In this document: piece after piece, positions 35,385-44,408 of the stretch
Layout of the letters: the number at the start of each line of letters is the position of its first letter
How positions within the stretch are numbered: position 1 is the first letter of the stretch
Source: Campylobacter ornithocola
Lineage (GTDB): Bacteria; Campylobacterota; Campylobacteria; Campylobacterales; Campylobacteraceae
NCBI RefSeq assembly: GCF_013201605.1
Contig: NZ_CP053848.1
Span: 1 to 64,000 of the forward strand
DNA length: 64,000 nt
Direction: 5' to 3'
Notes under the pieces: generated by a model
What the model was told of the DNA's origin: nothing
The model's input: the letters and a program-made list of their open reading frames with translations, nothing else
Databases searched by the model: none
Position numbers and translations under genes: made by a program

Positions 35385-36479
35385 ATGCTAGAAGAAAATC
35401 CACAATTTTTAAAAGAACAAATCATAACTTATCTTGGCAATAAAAGATCTTTGCTCGAGTTTTTAAATCAAGGCTTTAAATTCGCACAAAATGAGCTAAA
35501 AAAAGACAAATTTAGTTTTTGTGATGTATTTAGTGGCTCTGGGGTAGTTTCGCGTTTTGTGAGGCCTTATGCGAGTTTTATCATAGCAAATGATTTGGAA
35601 GATTATTCTAAAATCATTAATGAATGTTATTTAAGCAATCAAAATACACAATTTTTACAAGAATTACAAAAACATTATGCTTTTTTAATTTCTGGTTTAA
35701 AACTCAAAAAAGGCTTTATAAGCAAGCTTTATGCACCAAATGATGATGAACATATCCAAAAAGATGAAAGAGTTTTTTACACGCTTAAAAACGCTATGTA
35801 TTTAGACTCTATGCGAGAAAAAATTTCAAGCCTGCCAAGTAATATACAAAAATACTTCATCGCACCGCTTATCTATGAAGCAAGCGTGCATGCAAATACA
35901 AGCGGGGTTTTTAAAGGTTTTTATAAAGATAAAAATGGAGTGGGAAAATTTGGAGGAAATGGTGCAAATGCATTAAGTCGTATAAAAGGTGATATAGCTT
36001 TGAAAATGCCTGTTTTTTCAAATTTTACTTGTGAGTATGAGGTTTTTCAAAAAGATGCAAATATTTTAGCTAAAGAGCTTGATATCTTTGATGTGGCGTA
36101 TTTAGACCCACCTTATAATCAACACCCTTATGGATCAAATTATTTTATGTTAAATTTAATTGCTAATTATAAAAAGCCAAAGGAAATTTCAAAGGTTTCT
36201 GGCATACCAAAAGACTGGAACCGCAGTGCTTTTAATAAAGAAAAAAAAGCTGAAGATGCTTTATTTGATTTAATAAATGATTTAAAAGCTAAGATTGTAT
36301 TGCTTTCTTATAATTGCGAAGGTTTTGTAAAAAAAGAAAATTTCATAAAAAGACTTCAAAGTCTTGGAGAATGTTTTGTACTTGAACAAAAATATAATAC
36401 CTTTAGAGCTAGTAGAAATCTCTCTAAACGCTCTATGCATATACAAGAGCAACTTTATATTTTAAAAAAGAGAGATTGA
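35385..36479 (+). CDS. Orphan DNA adenine methyltransferase, CtsM-like
   Basis: The ~364-residue protein contains the D12-class motifs YLGNKRSLLEF and FSGSGVVSRF (SAM site) and the catalytic DPPYNQHPYGSNYF. No restriction endonuclease is adjacent. The gene lies directly after infC, as the CtsM methyltransferase does in C. jejuni, where that enzyme marks DNA for uptake in transformation. Identity to CtsM is inferred from position and motifs. ATG 35385 is preferred over TTG 35370, which would sit on the terminator hairpin. The ribosome binding site is weak. Confidence 0.88.
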   Translation: MLEENPQFLKEQIITYLGNKRSLLEFLNQGFKFAQNELKKDKFSFCDVFSGSGVVSRFVRPYASFIIANDLEDYSKIINECYLSNQNTQFLQELQKHYAFLISGLKLKKGFISKLYAPNDDEHIQKDERVFYTLKNAMYLDSMREKISSLPSNIQKYFIAPLIYEASVHANTSGVFKGFYKDKNGVGKFGGNGANALSRIKGDIALKMPVFSNFTCEYEVFQKDANILAKELDIFDVAYLDPPYNQHPYGSNYFMLNLIANYKKPKEISKVSGIPKDWNRSAFNKEKKAEDALFDLINDLKAKIVLLSYNCEGFVKKENFIKRLQSLGECFVLEQKYNTFRASRNLSKRSMHIQEQLYILKKRD

Positions 36480-36555
36480 ATTTAATTTTTCTAAAGCATA
36501 GTTGTAGTAAAATGATAGCTTTCTTTTATGAAAAAATTTATCCAAAAGGATACAC

Positions 36556-36747
36556 ATGCCAAAAATGAAAAGCGTTAAAAGTGCTGTTAAACGCTTCAAA
36601 GTAGGTAAAAATAAAATCAAAAGAGGCTCAGCTTTTAGAAGCCACATTTTGACTAAAAAACCTGCTAAAAGAATGCGTGATCTTCGCACTTCTAAGTATG
36701 TTCACTCAACCAATGTTAAAGCGGTTGAAAAAATGTTAGGAATTTAA
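36556..36747 (+). CDS. rpmI: 50S ribosomal protein L35
   Basis: The 63-residue basic protein begins [19 protein letters not shown] and contains [13 protein letters not shown], matching L35. It is part of the 50S subunit. The start has an AAAGGA ribosome binding site. A hairpin follows its stop before rplT (see next entries). Confidence 0.97.
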
Positions 36748-36844
36748 GCTCGCTTAAATTTAGTTTTTGACGAAAGTCATTCAAACTCCCCTTAATTAAA
36801 GGGCAAGATTCGTTTAACGAACGCCAATTTGTGAAAGGATAAAT
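36741..36844 (+). promoter_or_regulatory. Structured rpmI-rplT spacer, possible attenuator or L20-responsive leader
   Basis: The 97-nt gap is rich in inverted repeats. AATTTAAGC (36741-36749) pairs with GCTTAAATT (36752-36760), followed by TAGTTTTTGA, which resembles a terminator. Smaller hairpins are TGAC/GTCA with a GAAA loop (36768-36779), CCCTT/AAGGG (36789-36793 with 36799-36803) and TTCG/CGAA (36810-36822). The ribosome binding site AAAGGAT lies at 36834-36840. L20 autoregulates its operon in several bacteria. Such control here is only inferred. Confidence 0.4.
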
Positions 36845-37198
36845 ATGGCAAGAGTAAAAACAGGTGTTGTAAGACGCCGCAGACATAAAAAAGTTTTAAA
36901 ACTTGCGCGTGGTTTTTATAGTGGTCGCCGCAAACACTTTAGAAAAGCTAAAGAGCAATTAGAAAGAAGTTTGGTTTATGCGTATCGTGATAGACGCCGC
37001 AAAAAACGTGATTTCCGTCGTCTTTGGATAGTACGTATCAATGCAGCTTGTAGACTAAATGATATTAGTTATTCAAGATTTATAAATGGTCTTAAAAAAG
37101 CAGGCATTGAGCTTGATAGAAAAATTTTAGCTGATTTAGCAATGAATGACGCAGCTGCTTTTGCTAAAATTGCAGATGCTGCTAAAAAAGCACTTTAA
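36845..37198 (+). CDS. rplT: 50S ribosomal protein L20
   Basis: The 117-residue protein begins [24 protein letters not shown], which is diagnostic of L20. It binds 23S rRNA early in large-subunit assembly and can repress its own mRNA in other bacteria. Its last codons contain the start of the DNA ligase reading frame in another frame. Confidence 0.97.
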   Translation: MARVKTGVVRRRRHKKVLKLARGFYSGRRKHFRKAKEQLERSLVYAYRDRRRKKRDFRRLWIVRINAACRLNDISYSRFINGLKKAGIELDRKILADLAMNDAAAFAKIADAAKKAL

Positions 37199-38084
37199 TC
37201 TTACTGCAAGGCTTTTTATAAGCCTTGTTTTTCTTTCTGTTTTCTTTTTAAATTCTCTTTTTGCTAAAGATATTTTACTTTTTAAAGTTTATGATGAAAA
37301 AGTATTCAAAGATGTAAATTTAAGCCATTATCTCATGAGTGAAAAGCTTGATGGCATAAGAGGTCTTTGGGATGGTAAAGCTATGCAAACAAGAGCAGGA
37401 AATGCTATAAAACTTCCTTCGTTTTTCATAAAAAATTTTCCAAATTTCAAACTAGACGGAGAACTTTGGATAAAAAGAGCTTCTTTTGAAGAAATTTCAT
37501 CTTTAATACGCCAAGAAAATCCTGATGAAAAACTTTGGCAAAAAGTAAGTTATAATGTCTTTGATGTACCAAATGCTTGTGAAGAATTTAAGCTTAGTCC
37601 TTGCACTTTAGAAGCAAGATTAGAAGTTTTAAAAAAGTATTTAGTTAAAAATTCAAATGATTTTATAAAAATCATCCCGCAAATTCCTATCAAAGATAAA
37701 AAGCATTTAGAACAATTTTATCAAGATATTATTTCACATAAAGGTGAAGGTGTGATCATAAGATTAAACAACACACCTTATGAAAAGAAAAGATCAAATA
37801 ATGCTTATAAACTAAAACCTTTTGATGATACAGAATGCATAGTTAAAAAACATTTTGAAGGTAAGGGAAAATTTGAAGGTAAAATGGGATCTTTACTTTG
37901 TGAAGCTAATATCAAAGGTAAAAAAGTAAGTTTTAAGATAGGTTTAGGTTTTAAGGAAAGCGATCGCTTAAACCCTCCTCCAGTTGGTGCTATCATCACT
38001 TTTAAATACAATGGCTTAACCAAAAATGGCAAGCCAAAATTTGCTAGCTTTTTAAGAGTGTATGAAAATAGCGCTTTAAGATAA
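37176..38084 (+). CDS. Periplasmic ATP-dependent DNA ligase (Lig E-type)
   Basis: The ~302-residue protein has a signal peptide ([22 protein letters not shown]...FA, cleaved before KDILLF). The nucleotidyltransferase motif EKLDGIRG contains the adenylated Lys, and GEGVIIR plus FKIGLGF complete the ligase core. It lacks extra DNA-binding domains. Secreted minimal ATP ligases accompany natural competence in proteobacteria. Starts ATG 37176 or ATG 37146 both lie inside rplT; no start occurs between the rplT stop and the mature region. The signal-peptide DNA doubles as the rplT terminator (37207-37232). Confidence 0.85.
   Translation: MLLKKHFNLTARLFISLVFLSVFFLNSLFAKDILLFKVYDEKVFKDVNLSHYLMSEKLDGIRGLWDGKAMQTRAGNAIKLPSFFIKNFPNFKLDGELWIKRASFEEISSLIRQENPDEKLWQKVSYNVFDVPNACEEFKLSPCTLEARLEVLKKYLVKNSNDFIKIIPQIPIKDKKHLEQFYQDIISHKGEGVIIRLNNTPYEKKRSNNAYKLKPFDDTECIVKKHFEGKGKFEGKMGSLLCEANIKGKKVSFKIGLGFKESDRLNPPPVGAIITFKYNGLTKNGKPKFASFLRVYENSALR
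37207..37232 (+). terminator. Terminator-like hairpin inside the ligase signal-peptide coding region
   Basis: CAAGGCTT (37207-37214) pairs with AAGCCTTG (37220-37227) around a TTTAT loop, then GTTTTTCTTTCTG. It looks like the rplT terminator but encodes [10 protein letters not shown] of the ligase signal peptide. Confidence 0.6.
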
Positions 38085-38093
38085 AATCAAATT

Positions 38094-38903
38094 TCAACTT
38101 TTCTTTAATAAAGCACTAAAACAAAGATAAAGCACAAAAGCCACACAAGCACTTGCTATAATGCAAGCTCCACTTGCAAGATTATAATAAAAACTCACAA
38201 AAAGCCCTATCACACAAAAACTTACGCTCAAAAGCGCAGATATGATCATCATTTGACCAAGTTTTCTAGAAAAACTCTCAGCGATAAATGCAGGTATACT
38301 AAGCAAAGCTATCACAAGTATAAGTCCTACTACTTTGATACTTATAACAATACAAAAAGCCATCATTGCGATTAAAAGATAATGAAAAAGATTAGTTTTA
38401 ACTCCTCTTAAGCTTGCAAATTCTTTATCAAAGCTTAGAATTTCAAATTGGCGGTAAAAAAGCAATACTAAAGCAATAAAAATTACATCAATTATTGCAA
38501 ATAAAACTATATCTTGTGTAGGTACAGACAAAATACTACCAAACAAATATCCCATTAAATCACCATTATACCCAGGGGTTAAATCTATAAGTATAATACC
38601 AACAGCCATTCCAAAAGCCCATATAACCCCAACTATATTATCACTTCTAAAAGGATATTTTTGCACTAAAAACGCTACAAGCAAGGCTAAAAAAAGCGTA
38701 AATAAACTCGTACTAACAAGTACTGGCAAACCAAAATAAAATGCTATGCCTATGCCCCCAAAAGCCCCATGCGTAATGCCTCCTGCCATAGAGCTTAAGC
38801 GGTTGATCATGATCAAAGTCCCCATAATCCCACAAGCAATGCTAGTTAAAAATGCAGCCAAAAAAGCATTTTGTATAAAAGAGCTAGATAAAAGTTCAAG
38901 CAT
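38094..38903 (-). CDS. znuB: Zinc/manganese-type ABC transporter permease
   Basis: The ~269-residue membrane protein has about 8-9 hydrophobic helices and the ABC-3 family stretch GGITHGAFGGIGIAF, as well as DLTPGYNGDLMGYLFGSIL. It forms the channel for divalent metal uptake with ZnuA and ZnuC. The start is set at ATG 38903 (MLELLSSSF), overlapping the znuC stop by 8 nt. Upstream in-frame ATGs would read through the His/Cys-containing znuC tail. Confidence 0.9.
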   Translation of the reverse strand: MLELLSSSFIQNAFLAAFLTSIACGIMGTLIMINRLSSMAGGITHGAFGGIGIAFYFGLPVLVSTSLFTLFLALLVAFLVQKYPFRSDNIVGVIWAFGMAVGIILIDLTPGYNGDLMGYLFGSILSVPTQDIVLFAIIDVIFIALVLLFYRQFEILSFDKEFASLRGVKTNLFHYLLIAMMAFCIVISIKVVGLILVIALLSIPAFIAESFSRKLGQMMIISALLSVSFCVIGLFVSFYYNLASGACIIASACVAFVLYLCFSALLKKS

Positions 38904-39645
38904 GGTTTTTTCCTTCACAGCAACACTGCTCCAAGCTAAGCTCCACATCACAAAAATGCGTGTGATTTTGGCTTAAATGCGCTAGTAAATGTGCTTTTTT
39001 TTCAGGGGTGTTTTCATGTAAGAATAATTCTTTGTTTAAATATGCGATTTTATTCGCATAAGCTAAGCTTACATTTAAATCATGGCATATCACTATCACA
39101 CCAACCCCACTTTCGTGTAATTTTTTCAAAAGCTCAAAAATCTGCACAGAGCCTTTGGTATCTATACTTGCAGTAGGCTCATCAAGAATTAAAAGCTTGC
39201 ATTCACTTGCTAGGGCTCTTGCTATATAAACTCTTTGTCTTTGGCCCCCACTTAGTTCGTTGATTTTTTTATCCCAAAAATTTCTCATACCTACTTTTTC
39301 TAAGGCTAGCAAGGCTTGCTCTTGATCTTTTTTGGTATAAAAACCAAAGAATTTTTTATCCACCCTTCCCATCATCACCACTTCTAGCACGCGTACTGGA
39401 AAGTTTGGATTAGCTAAAGTATTTTGTGGGACATAACCTATATCTTTTAAACTTAAGTTTTCAAAGTTTATATTTTTATGGCTATTTAGTAAGCCTAGTA
39501 TGAGTTTTAAAAGTGTAGATTTACCCCCGCCATTTGGCCCTACTATGGCTAAAAAGTCTTTGCTTTCATAGTTTAGGTTGATATTTTTTAAAACCTCATC
39601 TTGGTTATATGAAAAATTTAAATTTTTAATATTGATTTTTATCAT
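38896..39645 (-). CDS. znuC: Zinc/manganese-type ABC transporter ATP-binding protein
   Basis: The 249-residue ATPase has Walker A GPNGGGKSTLL, Q-loop GYVPQN, ABC signature LSGGQRQRV and Walker B LLILDEPTASID. It powers metal uptake. The C-terminus has a His/Cys-rich tail (HTHFCDVE, EQCCCEGKNH) that could bind metal. It overlaps znuA by 4 nt and znuB by 8 nt. Confidence 0.93.
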   Translation of the reverse strand: MIKINIKNLNFSYNQDEVLKNINLNYESKDFLAIVGPNGGGKSTLLKLILGLLNSHKNINFENLSLKDIGYVPQNTLANPNFPVRVLEVVMMGRVDKKFFGFYTKKDQEQALLALEKVGMRNFWDKKINELSGGQRQRVYIARALASECKLLILDEPTASIDTKGSVQIFELLKKLHESGVGVIVICHDLNVSLAYANKIAYLNKELFLHENTPEKKAHLLAHLSQNHTHFCDVELSLEQCCCEGKNHA

Positions 39646-40472
39646 TGTAAAACGCTTGCTATATTTTTTGCATCTTTTAAAAGCTCATTTTTATAATCAC
39701 TTGGCAAATGATCAAGTTCTATGATTTTAAGATTATAATTACTCGCCATAGCTTTAATAGTATTGTTACTAGCTCCTTTTGGCACGAAAATAGCTTTGAT
39801 TTGCTCTTTTTGTATGAGTTTTGTAAGCTTAGCTAAGTCTTTTGGTTTAGGTTCTTTTCCTTCTATTTCTATAGGAATTTGGCTTAGATGATATCTTTTT
39901 GCAAAATACCCCCAAGATGGATGATAAACTAAAAAATATTTATTTTTTGTATGTTTAAATAAGGCTTGTATTTGTAGGTTTAATTCATCAAGTTCTTTTA
40001 AAAAACTTTCTAAATTTTGCTCGTAAAATGCTTTATTTTGTGGATATTGTTCTATAAGTGCTAGGGTAATATTTTTAGCATGAGTTTTTGCTAAAAGTGG
40101 ATCAAGCCATGTGTGTGGGTCATCTCCATGGTGATGGTGTTTTGAATGCTCTTGTAAAGATATTAAATCAATGCTATTTTGCGTAGAGATGATTTTGGTG
40201 TTTTTGAGATTATCTTTAAGTTTTAAAATCCAAATTTTTTCAAATTCTAAATTCGCTGTGAAGTAAATATCGCTTTTTTCAAGCTTTAAAATACCACTTG
40301 GTTTAAATTCGAAAGTATGTTCATTTGCATTAGGTGGTATGACTATGTTGATTTCTAGAGTGTCTTTAGCAATTTGCTTTACAAAATAAGCTTGCGGGGC
40401 TATGCTAACGCTTACTAAATTTTTAGCATAAATACTTAAAAATGAAATCAAACACAAAAACAATACACGCAT
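39642..40472 (-). CDS. znuA: Periplasmic zinc/manganese-binding protein (ZnuA-like)
   Basis: The 276-residue cluster A-I solute-binding protein has a signal peptide (MRVLFLCLISFLSIYA). Metal-ligand segments are NANEHTFEFKP, EHSKHHHHGDDPHTWLDP (a His-rich loop before DPHxWLDP), VYHPSWGYF and the EIEGKEPKP region. The histidine-rich loop favours zinc over manganese. It delivers metal to the ZnuB-ZnuC transporter and is the first gene of the operon. No Zur box was identified upstream. Confidence 0.92.
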   Translation of the reverse strand: MRVLFLCLISFLSIYAKNLVSVSIAPQAYFVKQIAKDTLEINIVIPPNANEHTFEFKPSGILKLEKSDIYFTANLEFEKIWILKLKDNLKNTKIISTQNSIDLISLQEHSKHHHHGDDPHTWLDPLLAKTHAKNITLALIEQYPQNKAFYEQNLESFLKELDELNLQIQALFKHTKNKYFLVYHPSWGYFAKRYHLSQIPIEIEGKEPKPKDLAKLTKLIQKEQIKAIFVPKGASNNTIKAMASNYNLKIIELDHLPSDYKNELLKDAKNIASVLQ

Positions 40473-40528
40473 AATTTTCCTTTATAAAAATAAATATTAT
40501 ACTATATTAGAAAAAATAAGGAGTGAAG

Positions 40529-41227
40529 ATGAATTTGTGGAATAAAAAAGCAAAAAGTTATGTAAGGTATAGTCCTAGCTTAAACGAAATTCAAAAAACT
40601 ACTTTTACAAAACTTGGATCTTTGCAGGGTAAAAGCATAGTAGATATAGGCTGTGGAAGTGGTGTTTGGACTTTGCATTTAGCACAAAAAGTAAAAAGTA
40701 TTTTGGGTATAGATAGTTCTAGTGCTATGCTTGAAATTTTACAAGAAGATGCAAAAACTCATGCTATATCAAATGTAAAAACTTTAAATTTAGATTTTGA
40801 AAACTTTTATAAAAATAATAACGCAAAATTTGACTTAGCCTTTTTGAGTATGTCTCCTGCTTTACAAAATGAAAAAGACTATAAAGCTTTTTTAAGCTTG
40901 GCTTCTAAAAAGGTGTATTTAGGCTGGGCAAGTAGGCGTAAAAGTAGCTTTTTAGATCCTATATTTGAACATTTTAACACACATTTTAAAGGTTTTTATG
41001 AAAGTGATTTACAAAGCTTTTTAAATGCACAAAATATCCCTTATGAGTATGAAATTTTTAACGAAACTAGAATGGTAAAAAGAGACAAACAAAGTGCGAT
41101 AGAAAATGCTTTGTGGCATTTAAGTATGAATGGTATTAATATAAATAAACAAGAATTAGAAAGCTTTGTGAAAGATGAAGTAGAAGAGATTATAGAAGCT
41201 AAGATAAAACTTTTAATCATTAGCTAG
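40529..41227 (+). CDS. SAM-dependent methyltransferase
   Basis: The ~232-residue class I methyltransferase has the SAM motif I VDIGCGSGVWTLHLA, motif II ILGIDSSSAMLEIL and FDLAFLSMSPAL. The substrate (small molecule or other) is not evident. The start is ATG 40529, because TAAGGAG (40517-40523) is a perfect ribosome binding site 5 nt upstream. A GTG at 40523 would lie on it. It is divergent to znuA and converges with the R-M gene. Confidence 0.83.
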   Translation: MNLWNKKAKSYVRYSPSLNEIQKTTFTKLGSLQGKSIVDIGCGSGVWTLHLAQKVKSILGIDSSSAMLEILQEDAKTHAISNVKTLNLDFENFYKNNNAKFDLAFLSMSPALQNEKDYKAFLSLASKKVYLGWASRRKSSFLDPIFEHFNTHFKGFYESDLQSFLNAQNIPYEYEIFNETRMVKRDKQSAIENALWHLSMNGININKQELESFVKDEVEEIIEAKIKLLIIS

Positions 41228-41233
41228 TATATA

Positions 41234-44200
41234 CTAGCTAAGATTGATTTTTGAAATTTCATCTTGTATTTTTAAAGTCTCATTTAAAGTTTGTATGATT
41301 AAGGTAAAATGATTATGATCTATGTCTTCTTCTTTGTGGCTTTTTAAGTATTTATCTAGCACAGCATAGCCGCCTATTTTAAACTCATAAATTTCAAGAC
41401 TTACTTTAGTAAAATACAAGCTTTCGTTTATGAAAAGTTCTTTTGTGTCTTTGTTGTATTTGATTTTTTGTATTTTGAAATTTTTATTTTTAATGTCTTT
41501 AAACAAGGCTTCGCCTATATTAAAATCCAACTCATCATTTTTTAATAAATGTAAATTTATAAGTTTTAAGCCTAGTTTGCTTAAATTTTTAAAAGTATTT
41601 TTATCTTTTGTAAAAGGAATTTTTGGAAAATCAATTTTTAAAAAATCAAGGTATTTTTCTCTATAAAATTTATGAAAAAGCACAGCATAAACATAGCCTA
41701 GTATGTCTTCAGGCGAGAATTTTTCTTTGTAAAGATCATCTATGAAAGTTCTAAAGCTTTCTTTGAAATTTTCTATTTTTGAGGTGAAATTTTCTTCATT
41801 GAAATTTGGATTTTCTTTTTTTAGGAATTTTTTACTTCTAGTTGTAGGGTAAAGATAAAGCGGGAAGATCTGTTCACCACCTCTTCGATAAAAATTTAAA
41901 TCTGTAATTTTATCTGTGCAAAAAACTATATCAAAAATATCACTTCCAATGGCACTAAATTGTCTCCCAATCATTAATCCTATATTTTCATTTTCTAAAA
42001 AATGTTCCATTGTTTCAATCCTAGGTCTTTCCACTTTTCCTATATCATAATAAATTTTTTGCGTATCAAAAGGTCTGTATGCTATTTCTTTTATGTATTT
42101 CCTGTCAAATTCATTATAATAATCATAAATTTGCTGTTTTAATTTTTCAGTATTGGTTGATATTAATATAGGATCTTTAGCACTAACAATCCCTACGCTT
42201 GATAATATAAAAATATCTTTTACGCTTATGCCTTTGTTGTATTCTTCTAATAAATCATTATTTTGTGGCAAGAAAAGATAAAAAGGCTCGTTGTTTTTAA
42301 TCAAAGTCCATTTTATAGAATTTAAGTCATTTTCATATAAAAATTCGTATTTATCTTTTCTTTTGCCGTATAAATCATGATAATAAATCTTTGTATTTTT
42401 GGCTTTTGAATTTTGTTTTATAAAGATATTTATGCTCACACCTTGCATGATATCAAAGACATTATCATCTTTGCTTCCATCTGGAGCTTTTTCTTTTTTT
42501 CTAGTATCGCCGTGTAAATTAAGTATATAAATTTTATCAAAGCTTTGCATTAAAGAATATCTCATACCTCTAAAGGTAGGATTATCTAAAAAGCTATTAT
42601 TTGAAATAAAAGCAAAAATTCCACTCTCTTGAGAGTCGATTTTACTTTGTGCAAAGCGTATGAATTTTACATAATCATCTAAAAGCCATTTTGGATTTTT
42701 TTCATTTTCTAGTTTGTGTTTTTCATATATAGCTTTAAAAGTACTTGTGTTTTGTTTGGATTTTTCTTTAAGATACGAGCTTATCCACTTTTTTTGTTCA
42801 TTGTTAAGATTTGCTTTGCTTGGTTCTAAGCCATAGCTTATTTTGATCTCATCTTCGTATAAGCCTTTGTTACTACTTGCTCCACTATAAGGTGGATTGC
42901 CTGTGATGATTAGAATTTGTTCTTCTTTTATCTTTTGTGCTTTTTTAAATTCGTTGGTTAAATCAGCAAGTGTAAAAAGTGTATTTTGTGAATTTTCTTC
43001 TTGGGTTGTGCTTTTTGAGTATAGGGTGTTTGTTAGTGCTATTTTAAGACTTTCATTATCATTTAACGGGGAATTAAATTCTTCTTTGAAGCTTTGAGAA
43101 AGTTTTAAATGTGCTATAGTGTAAGGTGCTATTAAAAATTCAAAACCACAAAATTTATCTATCAAGGCTTTTGGATTGTAATTAGCACTATTTTTGTTTA
43201 TAGGCTCTAAAGCTTTTCTAAAGCTTTCAAGTAAAAATGTACCAGTGCCTGTGGCAAAATCAAGCAAGGTTATGTTTTTGTCTAAAGCTTCACTTAGTCC
43301 TTTTTTGTGATTGAAATCTTGTTTTAAAACTTCATCAATAGCATTTATGATGAAAATTACTACAGGCGCAGGAGTATAATACACTCCTCTTACTTCTCTA
43401 AGCTTTGGATCATAGCTTGCTAAAAATGTTTCATAAAAGTGCAAATAAGGATCTTTGTGAGTAGATAAAATAGCAGGACGATTAAATAAGTCTTTCTCGC
43501 CTGTTTTGTTTAATTCTTTGATAATGCTTGTAATGTCTATGTGATTTATAATGCTTATGATTTCTTCTAAAAGCCATTTTATGCTTTCTAAATTTTCAAA
43601 ACTATCATCTAAAAATCCACTCATAGAACGGATTAATGGAAATGATTTTGGTATGAATTTTTTAGCATTGTTTAGATCTATTTCTTTTGCGGTATCGTTA
43701 TTTAATTTGGCTAAGAATAAGCTATAAGTTAGAGTTTGCGCAAAAGAATCACAAAATTCTTCATAGCTTAACTCTTTATAAAGTGTTTCTTTGAAAGTAT
43801 TAAATAAACTTATCAATGCTTCATTTTCATTAGAAAGTAAAAGCTCATCTTTTAAAATTCTTGTTCTTAGGCTTAGATGATTTGCAAAATCTAAAGCTGA
43901 ATTTATGGGATTTGGGATTTTAGAAAAAAATATACTAAAAAGTTCGTTTAACTCTTGTGTTTTAGTATCTAGTAAAGATTGATTTTTAATAATGCTTTTA
44001 ATCTCATCAAGAGAGCAAATTTTTACTTCTTTGCAAATGATAATTTCATTTTTCTCATTTAAGCTTAATAATATAAATCTTAAATAATCTGTGAGAATGA
44101 TATTTGGGCTTAATTTTGTGTATTTTAAAATTTGATCGCTTTTTATGATGTTGTCAAGATTTGCATTTACTCTTTTATTTTCTATGTAGCCTAGTGTTAG

Positions 44201-44398
44201 AAAATCTTTTGTTATTAAAAAATCAGGTGCGCCTCTACCTTCTTTATCATTGTTTGGTTCTTGTTTGATAGAGATTTTATTTTGCTTGTCTTGACTTTCT
44301 TTTATAGCTTGTAATAAATTTTGCAAAGCTGTTCTATGTGTGTGTTCCTTATCATTAATAGAAATATCTTTTATGTTTTCTAGATAAGCTTTTAGCAT
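41234..44398 (-). CDS. Type IIG-like restriction-modification enzyme (fused endonuclease and adenine methylase)
   Basis: The 1,054-residue protein is large enough for the type IIG plan. An N-terminal PD-(D/E)xK-like nuclease (GAPDFLITKDF...GYIENKRV, residues ~55-75) precedes an N6-adenine methyltransferase with SAM motif LDFATGTGTFLLESF and catalytic GNPPYSGASS. A C-terminal target-recognition region follows. It should cut and methylate one DNA strand by itself. It lies 10 nt after pyrC on the same strand. The frame is intact, with no homopolymer of six or more G/C. Recognition sequence is unknown. Confidence 0.88.
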   Translation of the reverse strand: MLKAYLENIKDISINDKEHTHRTALQNLLQAIKESQDKQNKISIKQEPNNDKEGRGAPDFLITKDFLTLGYIENKRVNANLDNIIKSDQILKYTKLSPNIILTDYLRFILLSLNEKNEIIICKEVKICSLDEIKSIIKNQSLLDTKTQELNELFSIFFSKIPNPINSALDFANHLSLRTRILKDELLLSNENEALISLFNTFKETLYKELSYEEFCDSFAQTLTYSLFLAKLNNDTAKEIDLNNAKKFIPKSFPLIRSMSGFLDDSFENLESIKWLLEEIISIINHIDITSIIKELNKTGEKDLFNRPAILSTHKDPYLHFYETFLASYDPKLREVRGVYYTPAPVVIFIINAIDEVLKQDFNHKKGLSEALDKNITLLDFATGTGTFLLESFRKALEPINKNSANYNPKALIDKFCGFEFLIAPYTIAHLKLSQSFKEEFNSPLNDNESLKIALTNTLYSKSTTQEENSQNTLFTLADLTNEFKKAQKIKEEQILIITGNPPYSGASSNKGLYEDEIKISYGLEPSKANLNNEQKKWISSYLKEKSKQNTSTFKAIYEKHKLENEKNPKWLLDDYVKFIRFAQSKIDSQESGIFAFISNNSFLDNPTFRGMRYSLMQSFDKIYILNLHGDTRKKEKAPDGSKDDNVFDIMQGVSINIFIKQNSKAKNTKIYYHDLYGKRKDKYEFLYENDLNSIKWTLIKNNEPFYLFLPQNNDLLEEYNKGISVKDIFILSSVGIVSAKDPILISTNTEKLKQQIYDYYNEFDRKYIKEIAYRPFDTQKIYYDIGKVERPRIETMEHFLENENIGLMIGRQFSAIGSDIFDIVFCTDKITDLNFYRRGGEQIFPLYLYPTTRSKKFLKKENPNFNEENFTSKIENFKESFRTFIDDLYKEKFSPEDILGYVYAVLFHKFYREKYLDFLKIDFPKIPFTKDKNTFKNLSKLGLKLINLHLLKNDELDFNIGEALFKDIKNKNFKIQKIKYNKDTKELFINESLYFTKVSLEIYEFKIGGYAVLDKYLKSHKEEDIDHNHFTLIIQTLNETLKIQDEISKINLS

Positions 44399-44408
44399 TA
44401 ATTTCCTT

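Noticed and set aside
41234-44398. Frameshifted or phase-variable R-M gene
   Set aside because: The frame is continuous and no long G/C homopolymer was found in it.
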